From a bacterium CG2_30_54_10 (GTDB lineage Bacteria; Muiribacteriota; Ozemobacteria; Ozemobacterales; Ozemobacteraceae): a DNA stretch of 11,886 nucleotides. The stretch spans positions 1 through 11,886 of the forward strand of contig MNYA01000170.1 of NCBI GenBank assembly GCA_001872985.1, read 5' to 3'. A model generated the notes under the pieces. It ran no database searches. It had not been told where the DNA came from and was given only the letters and a program-made list of their open reading frames with translations. This document shows, in pieces, positions 1 through 6,431 of the stretch (position 1 is the first letter of the stretch; each line of letters starts with the position of its first letter). The translations under genes were made by a program, and so were the position numbers.

Positions 1-443
1 TGGGTCCAGCTGACACCCTGCGCAAACGGATTTTTAGGAATTTCCCGAAGATAGACACGAGGATAGAAAACGGCCTCCCCCCCCACGCCCCAATCCTCAT
101 CAGCGGAGGGAGCAGGCCATTTCACCGTATAAGGAATGTTCTGAGACATCGAGCCAATGCTTGGTGGGTAGAAAAGGCCGTAGGGAATAGTTGCGAGAGC
201 CGCCGCCGAGTTCTTCATTCCCGGAAATGCCTGGATCCCTCGTTCGATCGCTCTCTCGCAGTCATTTCTCCATTCTTTGATTGCATGGCGCATGGTAGAA
301 AGGTTGTTTTGCAGATCGGACTCCAACAATCGGACTGTGACTATTTCCGCTGTCGGGACAAGCGACATGGAGACAATTCCAAGGATGGTAAGGACGACTA
401 AAAGTTCGATGATGGTGAAACCCGATTTTTGCAAAAGTTTCAT
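1..443 (-). CDS. Type II secretion/type IV pilus-like pseudopilin (3' end outside window)
   Basis: A prepilin-type protein. The visible 147 residues begin MKLLQKSG followed by FTIIELLVVLTILG. This is a short basic leader, a Gly at -1 for prepilin peptidase, Phe at +1, Glu at +5, then a hydrophobic helix that would anchor the subunit in the inner membrane before assembly into a (pseudo)pilus. The stretch YLREIPKNPF near residues 130-140 resembles the conserved (Y)LRxIPxxP region of GspG-type major pseudopilins. The ATG at 443 overlaps the stop of the upstream pseudopilin (ATGA, 440-443), so the two are probably translationally coupled. The gene runs off the left edge and the C terminus is not visible. 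The class (pseudopilin) is secure from the N-terminal motif; assignment to T2SS rather than another type IV filament system is not. Confidence 0.88.
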   Translation of the reverse strand, partial: MKLLQKSGFTIIELLVVLTILGIVSMSLVPTAEIVTVRLLESDLQNNLSTMRHAIKEWRNDCERAIERGIQAFPGMKNSAAALATIPYGLFYPPSIGSMSQNIPYTVKWPAPSADEDWGVGGEAVFYPRVYLREIPKNPFAQGVSWT

Positions 444-1144
444 TGGTTCCATTTATCAGTGATGCTACCATCAATGGCTATGCCGGCGCCAACCGACCAG
501 ACGTTACTCACTCCGGTGGCCGTTTCTCCACCGGACACCCACTCGGCGGAGGCAACCTGCTTGTCTTGCCAAACCAGGGGCATGAGGGGGAATGCCTTCG
601 AGGGAGATGCCCCTTCAAACTCGAAGTGGGCGGTTGGATACCAGCCAACAAAGGGGTGCGGAGGGATTCTCCGGATGAACCTCTGGTTGATGACCACCGT
701 CACTACTCCCGCAGTCGGGGTAACAACAGTCGGACCAGTGGCGAGGTCGAACGAAACCCCGGATGAGTCGACAAATTTGCTCGGATTCTGGGGGAATAGC
801 AACCCCCCATCTTTTCCTGATTTAATGGCCTTCTCGATGGCCTTCGACCGTAATTTTTCCCAACCGGGAATGCTGGTAGGGTGAGCGGCCTCGACCTTAC
901 CGATGAGCTGTCGGGTCACATACGCCGTGTATGCGTTGCGAGCGTAGTCCAAATCGACCAGGATCCCATGTAGCCGGACTTCCTTGTCACGCTGCTGCAT
1001 CAGCTTGAACGCAGGGAAAACAAGGGCCGCGAGAAGCCCTAAAATCGTCGTCACCACCAACAGCTCAATGATGGTCACGCCCAATCGCGAACCTGGACAT
1101 CCAAAGAAAGCTTTTCCGTAAGTTGGTGATTGAAAGGTAAACAT
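440..1144 (-). CDS. Pseudopilin with long leader peptide
   Basis: A 234-residue prepilin-like protein. After a 22-residue leader ending SRLG comes VTIIELLVVTTILGLLAALV, with Gly at -1 and Glu at +5, as expected for prepilin peptidase processing and a membrane-spanning N-terminal helix. The leader is longer than the 6-8 residues usual for GspG-type pseudopilins, and +1 is Val rather than Phe or Met. The motif FIRRIPPHPF parallels YLREIPKNPF of the next gene, suggesting paralogues. Start choice: a GTG at 1153 also opens the frame, but it lies inside the GAGGTG that looks like the Shine-Dalgarno sequence for the ATG at 1144 (6-nt spacing), so I prefer the ATG. The stop overlaps the start of the following pseudopilin by 4 bp. 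The globular C-terminal part has no motif I recognise. Confidence 0.85.
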   Translation of the reverse strand: MFTFQSPTYGKAFFGCPGSRLGVTIIELLVVTTILGLLAALVFPAFKLMQQRDKEVRLHGILVDLDYARNAYTAYVTRQLIGKVEAAHPTSIPGWEKLRSKAIEKAIKSGKDGGLLFPQNPSKFVDSSGVSFDLATGPTVVTPTAGVVTVVINQRFIRRIPPHPFVGWYPTAHFEFEGASPSKAFPLMPLVWQDKQVASAEWVSGGETATGVSNVWSVGAGIAIDGSITDKWNQ

Positions 1145-1240
1145 CTTTTTCACCTCGATTCCCCTACACGATGCGCCTCAAACTTGGGTAGTAGTACCGC
1201 ATGAACTGAAGGCAATTTGTCATTGCGCGGAGCGCAAGCG

Positions 1241-1307
1241 GTTGCGAGCGAAGCGCGGCAAAGCAATCCGAATGCCGGAAGATTGCTTCACTTCGTTCGC
1301 AACGACA
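1241..1307. repeat. Imperfect palindromic intergenic repeat (REP-like)
   Basis: The left arm GTTGCGAGCGAAGCG...AAGCAATC (1241-1268) and the right arm GATTGCTTCACTTCGTTCGC (extending through AACGACA to 1307) are imperfect inverted repeats. The left arm carries an extra 4-5 bases. The words GCGAGCGAAGCG and AAGCAATC are typical of dispersed palindromes in intergenic regions of many bacterial genomes. As RNA it would fold into a stem-loop, which could protect 3' ends or attenuate transcription; that role is inference. Only one copy is visible in the window. Confidence 0.65.
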
Positions 1308-1331
1308 GGTCTTCATCAGTTAAAAGCTACC

Positions 1332-1464
1332 ACGTTTCCACTCAATAATTCGGGGAAACTCAATGATTCCTGGCGCAAGAGACTTCTCCCTTCGGTCGGA
1401 ATGACAGCATCGTTTGTCATTCCGACCGAATGTGAGGAATCTCGCTTTATGTTGAGAATCAGCT
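1332..1464 (+). repeat. Dispersed ~133-bp repeat, copy 1, with 16-bp perfect hairpin
   Basis: This segment matches 6111-6243 in the same orientation at a constant offset of 4779 bp. Over 1340-1464 I counted about 9 mismatches in 125 positions by eye and no gaps. It contains a perfect inverted repeat: TTCGGTCGGAATGACA at 1391-1406 and its complement TGTCATTCCGACCGAA at 1415-1430, separated by an 8-nt loop. It lies between the 3' end of ctpA and the pseudopilin genes, so a transcript leaving ctpA would carry the hairpin, which may stabilise or terminate it. It encodes nothing convincing. It resembles REP or MITE-like dispersed elements, but the family cannot be named from two copies. Confidence 0.85.
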
Positions 1465-1576
1465 AATGCACCTTTTTTTTGAGCAGACACGCTACCGCCA
1501 TCCTGTTCTCCGTGACCCCTAGTCTCCCTGCCCACTAATCCTTGGTCCCTTGATTTTTCAATAGGCATCCGGGAGA

Positions 1577-2968
1577 TCAATCTTTTTTCAGAAGGGGCAT
1601 GAACAGGTCGGATGACTTGAGGATGTCAACCGCCCGTTGCAGTTGGGTGTCGTATTTGTTCACCACATAGTCTTGCAGGCTTCCTTTGGTGAAACTGTCG
1701 GGAACCTCAATCAAGCCGCTGGGTTTGTAGGTATCGGTAGCGACCGGGTTGGTTCCGCTTGCGGTCTCAGAAGTGCCTGAAGCAATGGATGAGGTTTTGG
1801 AGGCTTCAGCCTGCTTTGAACGTTTTTCTTCGTCTTCGATCGTTTTCTGAATTTCTTTGCGTTCTTCCTCAGTTATCTTTGGAAGATCGACGTCAATATC
1901 AGGCTCGATGCCCTTTTTGTGAATGTTTATACCGGATGGGGTGTAATAAAGAGCCGTTGTCAAAGCAAGCGCGGAGCCATCGTTCAGCGAAATGACCGTC
2001 TGGACGGAACCCTTCCCGAAGCTCTTTCTGCCGAGAAGAATGCCGCGCTTGTTGTCCTTGATCGCGCCTGCCACGATCTCCGAGGCGGAAGCGGAACCCT
2101 CGTTGATCAGCACGATGAGTGGTAGAAGCGGGTGTGACTGAAAAAAGGAACTGTAGGTGTTCTTCTCACCATCACGCCCCTTGATGGAAACGATATCACC
2201 CTTGGGAATGAACTTCCGGCCGACCTCGACCGCCGCGGTGAGAAGGCCGCCCGGGTTGTTGCGCAGGTCGAGTATAATGGATGTGCATTTCGCTTTTTCA
2301 AGGGCCAGCATCGCCTTCTCGAGGTCTTCGGCCGATGTCTGGATGAACTGGGTCAAGCGAATGTAGCCGATATTCGGTTTAACCACCCAGTATTTCACGC
2401 TCGGAATTTTGATGACTTCGCGGACCAGCGTGTATTCTTTGGGCTCTCTCTCGCCCTCGCGAAGAACCGTGATCCGTACCTTTGACCCTTCCGGGCCGCG
2501 GAGAAGCTTCACGGCATCGTGCAAGGCGATGTCGATTACTTCCTTGTCATCGATCTTGATGATCGCGTCACCGGCTTTGATTCCGGCTCTGAACGCCGGG
2601 GTATCTTCGATTGGGGAAATAACCGTGAGCATGCGGCCTTTGGTGGTAATGACGATACCAAGCCCACCGAACTCGCCCTGGGTCTCGACTTGCATCTCCT
2701 TGAAAGATTTGGGTTCCATGAAGCGAGTGTAGGGGTCATCAAGGGTTTTCAGCATTCCTTCGATCGCGCCGTAGACAAGTTTCTGCTCGTCTACGGCTTC
2801 ATCGACGTAATCGGACTTGATGATCTCCATGACTTTCCTGATCAGGTCAAGCGATTTGAAATACGTGATGTTGGTGGAAGTCGCCCACAGGGGCTCCCCA
2901 ACAGCGAGTAGAAGACCGACAATGAGAAGAAGGGCGGGGATAACACGACGGCCGATGAACCGCTTCAT
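1577..2968 (-). CDS. ctpA: C-terminal processing peptidase (S41, CtpA/Prc family)
   Basis: A 463-residue carboxy-terminal processing serine protease, probably periplasmic. Order: signal peptide or membrane anchor (1-29, MKRFIGRR then a hydrophobic run ending near LWA), an N-terminal helical region, a PDZ domain (about 97-175) that would bind substrate C termini, then the S41 catalytic core. The Ser/Lys dyad is visible as Ser294 in GSASASEI and Lys319 in FGKGSVQ, with the 25-residue spacing typical of the family. ILDLRNNPGG (232-241) is the conserved strand-turn before it. A Ser/Thr-rich low-complexity linker (about 385-415) precedes a helical C-terminal tail. The ATG at 2968 is chosen because AAGGAG lies 6 nt upstream and the signal peptide follows directly; an upstream in-frame codon at 3031 would add 21 unconvincing residues. 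It follows the EnvC-like gene by 96 bp, and CtpA proteases in other bacteria are known to control peptidoglycan hydrolases. Confidence 0.96.
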   Translation of the reverse strand: MKRFIGRRVIPALLLIVGLLLAVGEPLWATSTNITYFKSLDLIRKVMEIIKSDYVDEAVDEQKLVYGAIEGMLKTLDDPYTRFMEPKSFKEMQVETQGEFGGLGIVITTKGRMLTVISPIEDTPAFRAGIKAGDAIIKIDDKEVIDIALHDAVKLLRGPEGSKVRITVLREGEREPKEYTLVREVIKIPSVKYWVVKPNIGYIRLTQFIQTSAEDLEKAMLALEKAKCTSIILDLRNNPGGLLTAAVEVGRKFIPKGDIVSIKGRDGEKNTYSSFFQSHPLLPLIVLINEGSASASEIVAGAIKDNKRGILLGRKSFGKGSVQTVISLNDGSALALTTALYYTPSGINIHKKGIEPDIDVDLPKITEEERKEIQKTIEDEEKRSKQAEASKTSSIASGTSETASGTNPVATDTYKPSGLIEVPDSFTKGSLQDYVVNKYDTQLQRAVDILKSSDLFMPLLKKD

Positions 2969-3017
2969 GCGATGCTCCTTAGGACGATGCCATGGGGGAA
3001 TTCGTATACACGAGGTC

Positions 3018-3026
3018 ATTTTATCA
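3018..3026 (-). promoter_or_regulatory. Candidate extended -10 promoter for ctpA
   Basis: On the minus strand the sequence reads TGATAAAAT, an extended -10 (TGn plus TAAAAT), about 50 nt before the ctpA ATG. No good -35 element sits 16-18 bp upstream. It lies in the 96-bp gap after the EnvC-like gene, so ctpA could be transcribed on its own as well as by read-through from ftsE-ftsX. Assigned from sequence match only. Confidence 0.4.
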
Positions 3027-3064
3027 CACACTTATCCCAGGCGCTATCAAATTTCAGGGGGAAA

Positions 3065-4465
3065 TTAACGCGGTTTTGGAAGGAAACTAAGGGGGTCCTC
3101 GTTGCGGCCTGCAAAACGAATCTCGAAATGCAGTCGGGTGTTGCGTGCGCCAAGCATCCTTCCGATGACCTCGCCCTGTTCGACGATCTGCCCAACCCCG
3201 ACCCATGTATCGTCAAGGTTACCGTAAACCGAGGAAAAGCCTTTCTTATGGCCGATAATGATGACGTTTCCGAATTGTCCGAGGGGGCCCTTGAACAGGA
3301 TCTTGCCGAGGGCGGCTGCCACGATCTCAGTCTCGCCGGAAACGACGATCTCGAGGCCCGGTGGGGTTCCTTCTCCGGTTGGTTGGAAGCTCAGCAATTG
3401 AACCTTCTTCATTGGCCATTGGAAAACAAGCCGCCTGGGGTTGGCGGCGACCGAGCCTGACGCGGGGGCAACTATCGACGGTTCAGCGGGATTTTCATTG
3501 GTTGGGGAAAATGGCCCAGGCCGGGTGGATTCCGAAATTCCGGCGTCGAATCCTGTTTGGTTGCGGCTCCTAGAAGATTCGATCTTGGCGATCTCCTGTT
3601 CCAGGGCTTGCTGACCTTGTTTGAGCTTTTCCTGGCGGGAAACAAAAACTTTTCTCTCGAGTACAAGCGTTTCAAGAATGGCAGCGAGCGAGGACATCTC
3701 GACCGTAAGCTCTTTCTGGCGCTTGTCATTCGTGGCGGATAGTTCCTCCAGATGTTTCCGGTCGGCGACCAGAGCCTGACCATCGGCCACGAGTTTTGCA
3801 TGATTGGATCGAAGGGCTTCCAGAAGCTTCCGGTCGCTTTCAAGCAGATGGCGAACCATCTGAAACCGGTTGAGGAATGAGTTGAGATCCCCCGCGGAAA
3901 AGATGCTTGTCACCAATGTGCCCTGGCGGATTTTGTGAAGTTGTACAAGTCGGTTTCTAAACCGGGAACGAATCGCCTTGCTCTTTGCCGTCCCCTCTGC
4001 AATCTCTTTTGAAAGGCGCTCTATACGTTCAGCGGCCTCGGCCGTTTCACTTGCCAGGGCTGCCGTCTCGGTTCTGAGGACAGCCACGCGTTCCAGTTTC
4101 CGGTTGCTCTGGGATTCAAGCCTGCGAACATGGGCACGCGTATCACTAACCTTCAGCTTCAAAAACTCGAGTTGGACTTTCACCGAATCGAGCTGCTCCT
4201 GGAGACGCCCAAGCCTTTCGGTGGTGGATTTGTTTTCGGCTATTGCCGTCCCGCAAAATCGGGTAAGAAAGACCAATCCAAGGATAATGCCGGAAAAGAC
4301 CCCGACGCGCAAGCGGGTTTTAGCCGAATGCGCAATCCAGGGGTAACTTCTCAAAGATAGGGGGCACGGACGCCCTCGCGATACGCGAAGCGAATTCGGG
4401 TGTCTCACTCCCCGCGGTCGGGCGCCTTGCGCCCTTCTAGTTGCATTCGTGATTTCCCCCTCCAC
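3065..4465 (-). CDS. EnvC-like murein hydrolase activator (coiled coil plus degenerate LytM/M23 domain)
   Basis: Likely the periplasmic partner of FtsEX that activates cell-wall amidases. The 466-residue frame has a hydrophobic segment at about 53-76 ending AIA, a plausible signal peptidase I site, then a long coiled coil (about 78-300), a Pro/Ser-rich linker, and a LytM domain (about 347-466). Residues expected to hold zinc or act in catalysis in active LytM enzymes look replaced: GLEIVV (370-375) where active enzymes usually have a His...Asp pair (HxGxD), YGN (414-416) where YxH is usual, and RLHFEIR (444-450) where HLHFE is usual. As in EnvC, this points to an activator rather than an enzyme. 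It follows ftsX with no gap, the stop TAG abutting GTG at 4465. The start is uncertain: about 50 residues before the hydrophobic segment look like translated palindromic DNA, and TTG codons at 4354 or 4312 are alternatives without clear ribosome binding sites. Confidence 0.85.
   Translation of the reverse strand: MEGEITNATRRAQGARPRGVRHPNSLRVSRGRPCPLSLRSYPWIAHSAKTRLRVGVFSGIILGLVFLTRFCGTAIAENKSTTERLGRLQEQLDSVKVQLEFLKLKVSDTRAHVRRLESQSNRKLERVAVLRTETAALASETAEAAERIERLSKEIAEGTAKSKAIRSRFRNRLVQLHKIRQGTLVTSIFSAGDLNSFLNRFQMVRHLLESDRKLLEALRSNHAKLVADGQALVADRKHLEELSATNDKRQKELTVEMSSLAAILETLVLERKVFVSRQEKLKQGQQALEQEIAKIESSRSRNQTGFDAGISESTRPGPFSPTNENPAEPSIVAPASGSVAANPRRLVFQWPMKKVQLLSFQPTGEGTPPGLEIVVSGETEIVAAALGKILFKGPLGQFGNVIIIGHKKGFSSVYGNLDDTWVGVGQIVEQGEVIGRMLGARNTRLHFEIRFAGRNEDPLSFLPKPR
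4350..4440. repeat. GC-rich palindromic segment under the 5' end of the EnvC-like gene
   Basis: Contains GGGCGC-ctt-GCGCCC (4420-4434), a 6-bp perfect stem with a 3-nt loop, and CGCG-ata-CGCG around 4377-4387. The composition is unlike the flanking coding DNA, and the translated product (residues about 9-40 of the EnvC-like frame) is rich in Arg, Pro and Gly with no recognisable fold. It looks like a small intergenic repeat that either sits in an untranslated leader or has been read into the frame. No second copy is visible in the window, so its status as a dispersed element is not shown. Confidence 0.4.
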
Positions 4466-5368
4466 CTACTTTTCACGCCCGAAGACGTTGAGATCGCGCA
4501 GCGACAGAAGACTTCCGGATATTCCGAGCACGATTCCCATCATGAGGAGCTTCACGGACAGCTTTACCATATGGCCTGCGCCAAGTTCGAACTTGAAAAA
4601 GGGGATCAGTACGGCAAGTCGGGCCATGATGAATTGCGAGCCGAATACCAAAAGAATCATGGCAATAGCGGCGCCCAGCACGCCCTGGATTAAGCCCTCG
4701 ATTAGAAATGGGGATCGGATGAACCAATTCGTTGCTCCGACCAATTTCATTATGAGGATCTCTTCCCGGCGCATGAATAGCGTGAGCCTGACGGTATTGT
4801 AGACGATGAAAAGCGAAGAAAGTCCGAGAAGAACGATCACCAGAATGCTTCCGATCCAGAGGAGTTGCGAAAGTCCCTGAAATTGCCTGAAAGCCTCTTC
4901 TCCATAACCGACGCTTTCCACGAGTGGAAAGCTGCGCAGCCTTGCTAACAATGGTTGTAGATCGTGGCTCGATCTGACTTTCATGCGAATAGTGTAGGGA
5001 AGAGGGTTTTCACCTTCAGCCAGGCCGATCTGCAGAAGATTCCGATCGTCGGAATTGCTGAACAATTCACGTCCGGCAGCTTCGGGTGTGACCACATCGA
5101 CCCGGGTTACCTCATCGAATCCGGTAATCTGCAGTTTCAAGGCATTGACTTTGTCGATTGCCGCGCCCGGAACGAGGAATGCAGTAACCAACGCTTCTTC
5201 CTGGAGGCGGTCCAGGAGAAATTCCATGTTCATGGTGGCGAGGAGAAATGTTCCCATCAGCAGCAGAGCGACCGAAATCGTGGAAACCGTGACGAACGTC
5301 ATCAGACCCGCCCGCCTCAGATTTGTTACCGCCTCGGAAATGAAAAACGTCAGGTTATCGACGGACAT
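4466..5368 (-). CDS. ftsX: Cell division protein FtsX (permease-like subunit)
   Basis: A 300-residue inner-membrane protein with the FtsX layout: cytoplasmic N terminus, TM1 (about 21-46), a large periplasmic loop (about 47-168) that would contact the EnvC-like coiled coil, TM2 (about 169-192), a cytoplasmic segment with EILIMKLVGATNWFIRSPF (203-221), TM3 (about 222-245) and TM4 (about 270-290). The segment before TM3 is strongly conserved in FtsX and is the coupling region to FtsE. It does not transport a substrate; with FtsE it is known to relay ATP hydrolysis across the membrane to peptidoglycan hydrolase activators. It starts 17 bp after the ftsE stop and ends flush with the next gene, consistent with one operon. 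A GAAAGG 11 nt before the ATG is only a weak ribosome binding site, and TATAAT occurs at 5374-5379 just before the start. Confidence 0.97.
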   Translation of the reverse strand: MSVDNLTFFISEAVTNLRRAGLMTFVTVSTISVALLLMGTFLLATMNMEFLLDRLQEEALVTAFLVPGAAIDKVNALKLQITGFDEVTRVDVVTPEAAGRELFSNSDDRNLLQIGLAEGENPLPYTIRMKVRSSHDLQPLLARLRSFPLVESVGYGEEAFRQFQGLSQLLWIGSILVIVLLGLSSLFIVYNTVRLTLFMRREEILIMKLVGATNWFIRSPFLIEGLIQGVLGAAIAMILLVFGSQFIMARLAVLIPFFKFELGAGHMVKLSVKLLMMGIVLGISGSLLSLRDLNVFGREK

Positions 5369-5385
5369 TCCCGATTATACCTTTC

Positions 5386-6069
5386 TCATTCGTAAGCATA
5401 GGTTCCGCCAGGGTCGTCTTTGACAATGCGGCCCTCGACCAAGGCAATGACGCGTTTTCTGAGCTTGTTCACGATATGGTGATTGTGGGTAGCCATGATT
5501 ACGGTAGTTCCACGGGCATTGATTTCAAGGAATAACTGCATGATCTCGAGCGAAATCATCGGATCAAGATTTCCTGTCGGTTCGTCCGTGATGAGAATCA
5601 GTGGATTGTTGACCACCGCCCGGGCAATGCATACACGCTGTTGCTCTCCCCCGGATAACTCATCAGGAAACATTCTGCGCTTGTGCGAAAGACCGACCTG
5701 CTCCAGGGTTTCCTGAACCCTTGCATTAATGACCGTTTCAGATGCCCCGAGGACGCGTAGCCCGAATCCGACGTTTTCAGCGACCGTGCGCATTTTCAGC
5801 AGCTGAAAGTCCTGGAGGACGATGCCGAGATTGCGACGCAAATAGGGCACGCGAGAATCGGGCATCGAGACAATGTCTTTACCATCGACGACCACTTTCC
5901 CTTCGGTGGGGATCTCCTCGCGGAAAAGGATCCGGAGGAATGTGCTTTTTCCGGCGCCGCTCGGACCTACGAGAAACACGAAATCTCCCGCAGGAATTGA
6001 CAGGGTGACATCGTTCAATGCCCGCACACCGTTAGGGTAGATCTTTGTGACTTTCTGAAGGTTGATCAT
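5386..6069 (-). CDS. ftsE: Cell division ATP-binding protein FtsE
   Basis: A 227-residue ABC-type ATPase that pairs with FtsX on the cytoplasmic face of the inner membrane. Visible motifs: Walker A GPSGAGKST (35-43), Q-loop Gln86 in VLQDFQLL, signature LSGGEQQR (138-145), Walker B LILITDEP (157-164) with Asp162 and Glu163, D-loop GNLD, and switch His195 in MATHNH. Length and sequence are normal for FtsE, with the typical VFLVGPSGAGKSTFL and EPTGNLDP blocks. The ATG at 6069 has no Shine-Dalgarno sequence in front, but a perfect extended -10 element ends 13 nt upstream, so the mRNA may be nearly leaderless. It is the first gene of the leftward ftsE-ftsX-envC-like set and is divergent from the PilT operon. 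Confidence 0.97.
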   Translation of the reverse strand: MINLQKVTKIYPNGVRALNDVTLSIPAGDFVFLVGPSGAGKSTFLRILFREEIPTEGKVVVDGKDIVSMPDSRVPYLRRNLGIVLQDFQLLKMRTVAENVGFGLRVLGASETVINARVQETLEQVGLSHKRRMFPDELSGGEQQRVCIARAVVNNPLILITDEPTGNLDPMISLEIMQLFLEINARGTTVIMATHNHHIVNKLRKRVIALVEGRIVKDDPGGTYAYE

Positions 6070-6082
6070 CGAGACGGGTTGG

Positions 6083-6091
6083 ATTATACCA
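6083..6091 (-). promoter_or_regulatory. Extended -10 promoter for ftsEX
   Basis: On the minus strand TGGTATAAT is a perfect extended -10 (TGn plus TATAAT). The best -35 hexamer at 16-17 bp spacing matches poorly (TTCATT or TTTCAT). Initiation would be expected near 6076, leaving a 5' leader of only about 7 nt before the ftsE ATG. Confidence 0.55.
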
Positions 6092-6110
6092 GCATCGTTT
6101 GGAAAATGAA

Positions 6111-6243
6111 ACGTATCTACTCAATAATTCGGGGAAACTCAATGATTCCTGGCGCAAAAGATTTTTCCATTCGGTCGAAATGACAGCACCATTTGTCATT
6201 CCGAACGAATGTGAGGAATCTCGCTTTACGTTGAGAATCAGCT
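6111..6243 (+). repeat. Dispersed ~133-bp repeat, copy 2
   Basis: Second copy of the element at 1332-1464, same orientation. Its hairpin is less perfect: CATTCGGTCGAAATGACA (6168-6185) pairs with TGTCATTCCGAACGAATG (6194-6211) with two mismatched positions. It fills much of the intergenic region between the divergent ftsE and pilT-like genes, starting only about 20 bp upstream of the ftsE -10 element, in the place where a -35 or activator site would be. The two copies occur in different contexts (3' of a gene and between divergent starts), which fits a mobile or dispersed element better than a terminator alone. Confidence 0.85.
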
Positions 6244-6269
6244 GATTCCCTTCTTTTCGAGGAGATACA

Positions 6270-6374
6270 ATGAAACAACCTTGGACAACCTTGGACAACC
6301 TTGAAAAATCTGACTTTATCCAGGCAAAACAAAAGTTGGAAAACACCGGGGATAGTTGTATCATGACAAGGTAG
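6270..6374 (+). CDS. Possible 34-residue leader or small protein
   Basis: An ATG at 6270 preceded by GAGGAG with 5-nt spacing opens 34 codons, starting MKQPWTTLDNLEKSDF and ending CIMTR before TAG. The Shine-Dalgarno match is stronger than that of several real genes here. Against it, the N-terminal codons are a 10-bp tandem repeat, a candidate promoter for the downstream operon overlaps its 3' part, and I recognise no family. It ends 57 bp before the PilT-like gene, so it could be a leader peptide, but chance is a serious alternative. Confidence 0.25.
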   Translation: MKQPWTTLDNLEKSDFIQAKQKLENTGDSCIMTR

Positions 6375-6406
6375 GCTGGTTCTATACCGGTTGTCCCGGT
6401 TGTCCA
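6275..6406. repeat. Tandem ACAACCTTGG units facing inverted CCGGTTGTC units
   Basis: Three 10-bp units ACAACCTTGG/ACAACCTTGG/ACAACCTTGA lie at 6275-6304, and two 9-bp units CCGGTTGTC lie at 6387-6404 followed by CA. The arms are complementary in nested order: TGGACAACC (6282-6290) with GGTTGTCCA (6398-6406), and GGACAACC (6293-6300) with GGTTGTCC (6389-6396). Together they give 17 base pairs interrupted by a small internal loop and enclosing 88 nt. They flank the candidate pilT promoter, so they may be paired protein-binding sites or, in a longer transcript, an RNA stem. Confidence 0.6.
6336..6364 (+). promoter_or_regulatory. Candidate sigma-70 promoter for the pilT-like operon
   Basis: TTGGAA (6336-6341), a 17-bp spacer and TATCAT (6359-6364) match the TTGACA/TATAAT consensus at 4 of 6 and 5 of 6 positions. 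Initiation near 6371 would give a leader of about 60 nt containing the two CCGGTTGTC units and the GGAGG ribosome binding site at 6420-6424. Confidence 0.45.
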
Positions 6407-6431
6407 TCGTCCCTACTCTGGAGGATCGCGG

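Larger units (their letters stand above)
1145..1576. other. Intergenic region with repeats and no convincing gene
   Basis: This stretch separates ctpA from the pseudopilin pair. It contains two different palindromic repeat elements (listed separately), a run of eight T at about 1472-1479, and a degenerate low-complexity stretch at about 1510-1555 built from GACCCCTAGTCTCC/TTGGTCCCTTG-like words. Short open frames here, such as 1242-1466 (+) and 1320-1580 (-), run across the palindromes on both strands and have no start signal or recognisable domain, so I do not call them genes. I saw no convincing promoter for the pseudopilin pair. Confidence 0.7.

Noticed and set aside
429..884. 151-residue plus-strand frame over the pseudopilin gene
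   Set aside because: It is antisense to a gene with an unambiguous prepilin motif and has no features of its own.
1241..1430. Possible CRISPR array from the repeated palindromes
   Set aside because: The repeats are two different elements, not regularly spaced direct repeats with unique spacers, and no cas genes are present.
1391..1430. Simple intrinsic terminator for ctpA
   Set aside because: The hairpin lies about 150 bp beyond the stop and is part of a larger dispersed element also found between divergent promoters. It may terminate transcripts but there is no immediately following T-tract in the transcript direction to call it one.
1242..1580. Short open frames on both strands through the intergenic region
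   Set aside because: They read through palindromic repeats, mirror each other across the inverted arms, lack ribosome binding sites and have no domain.
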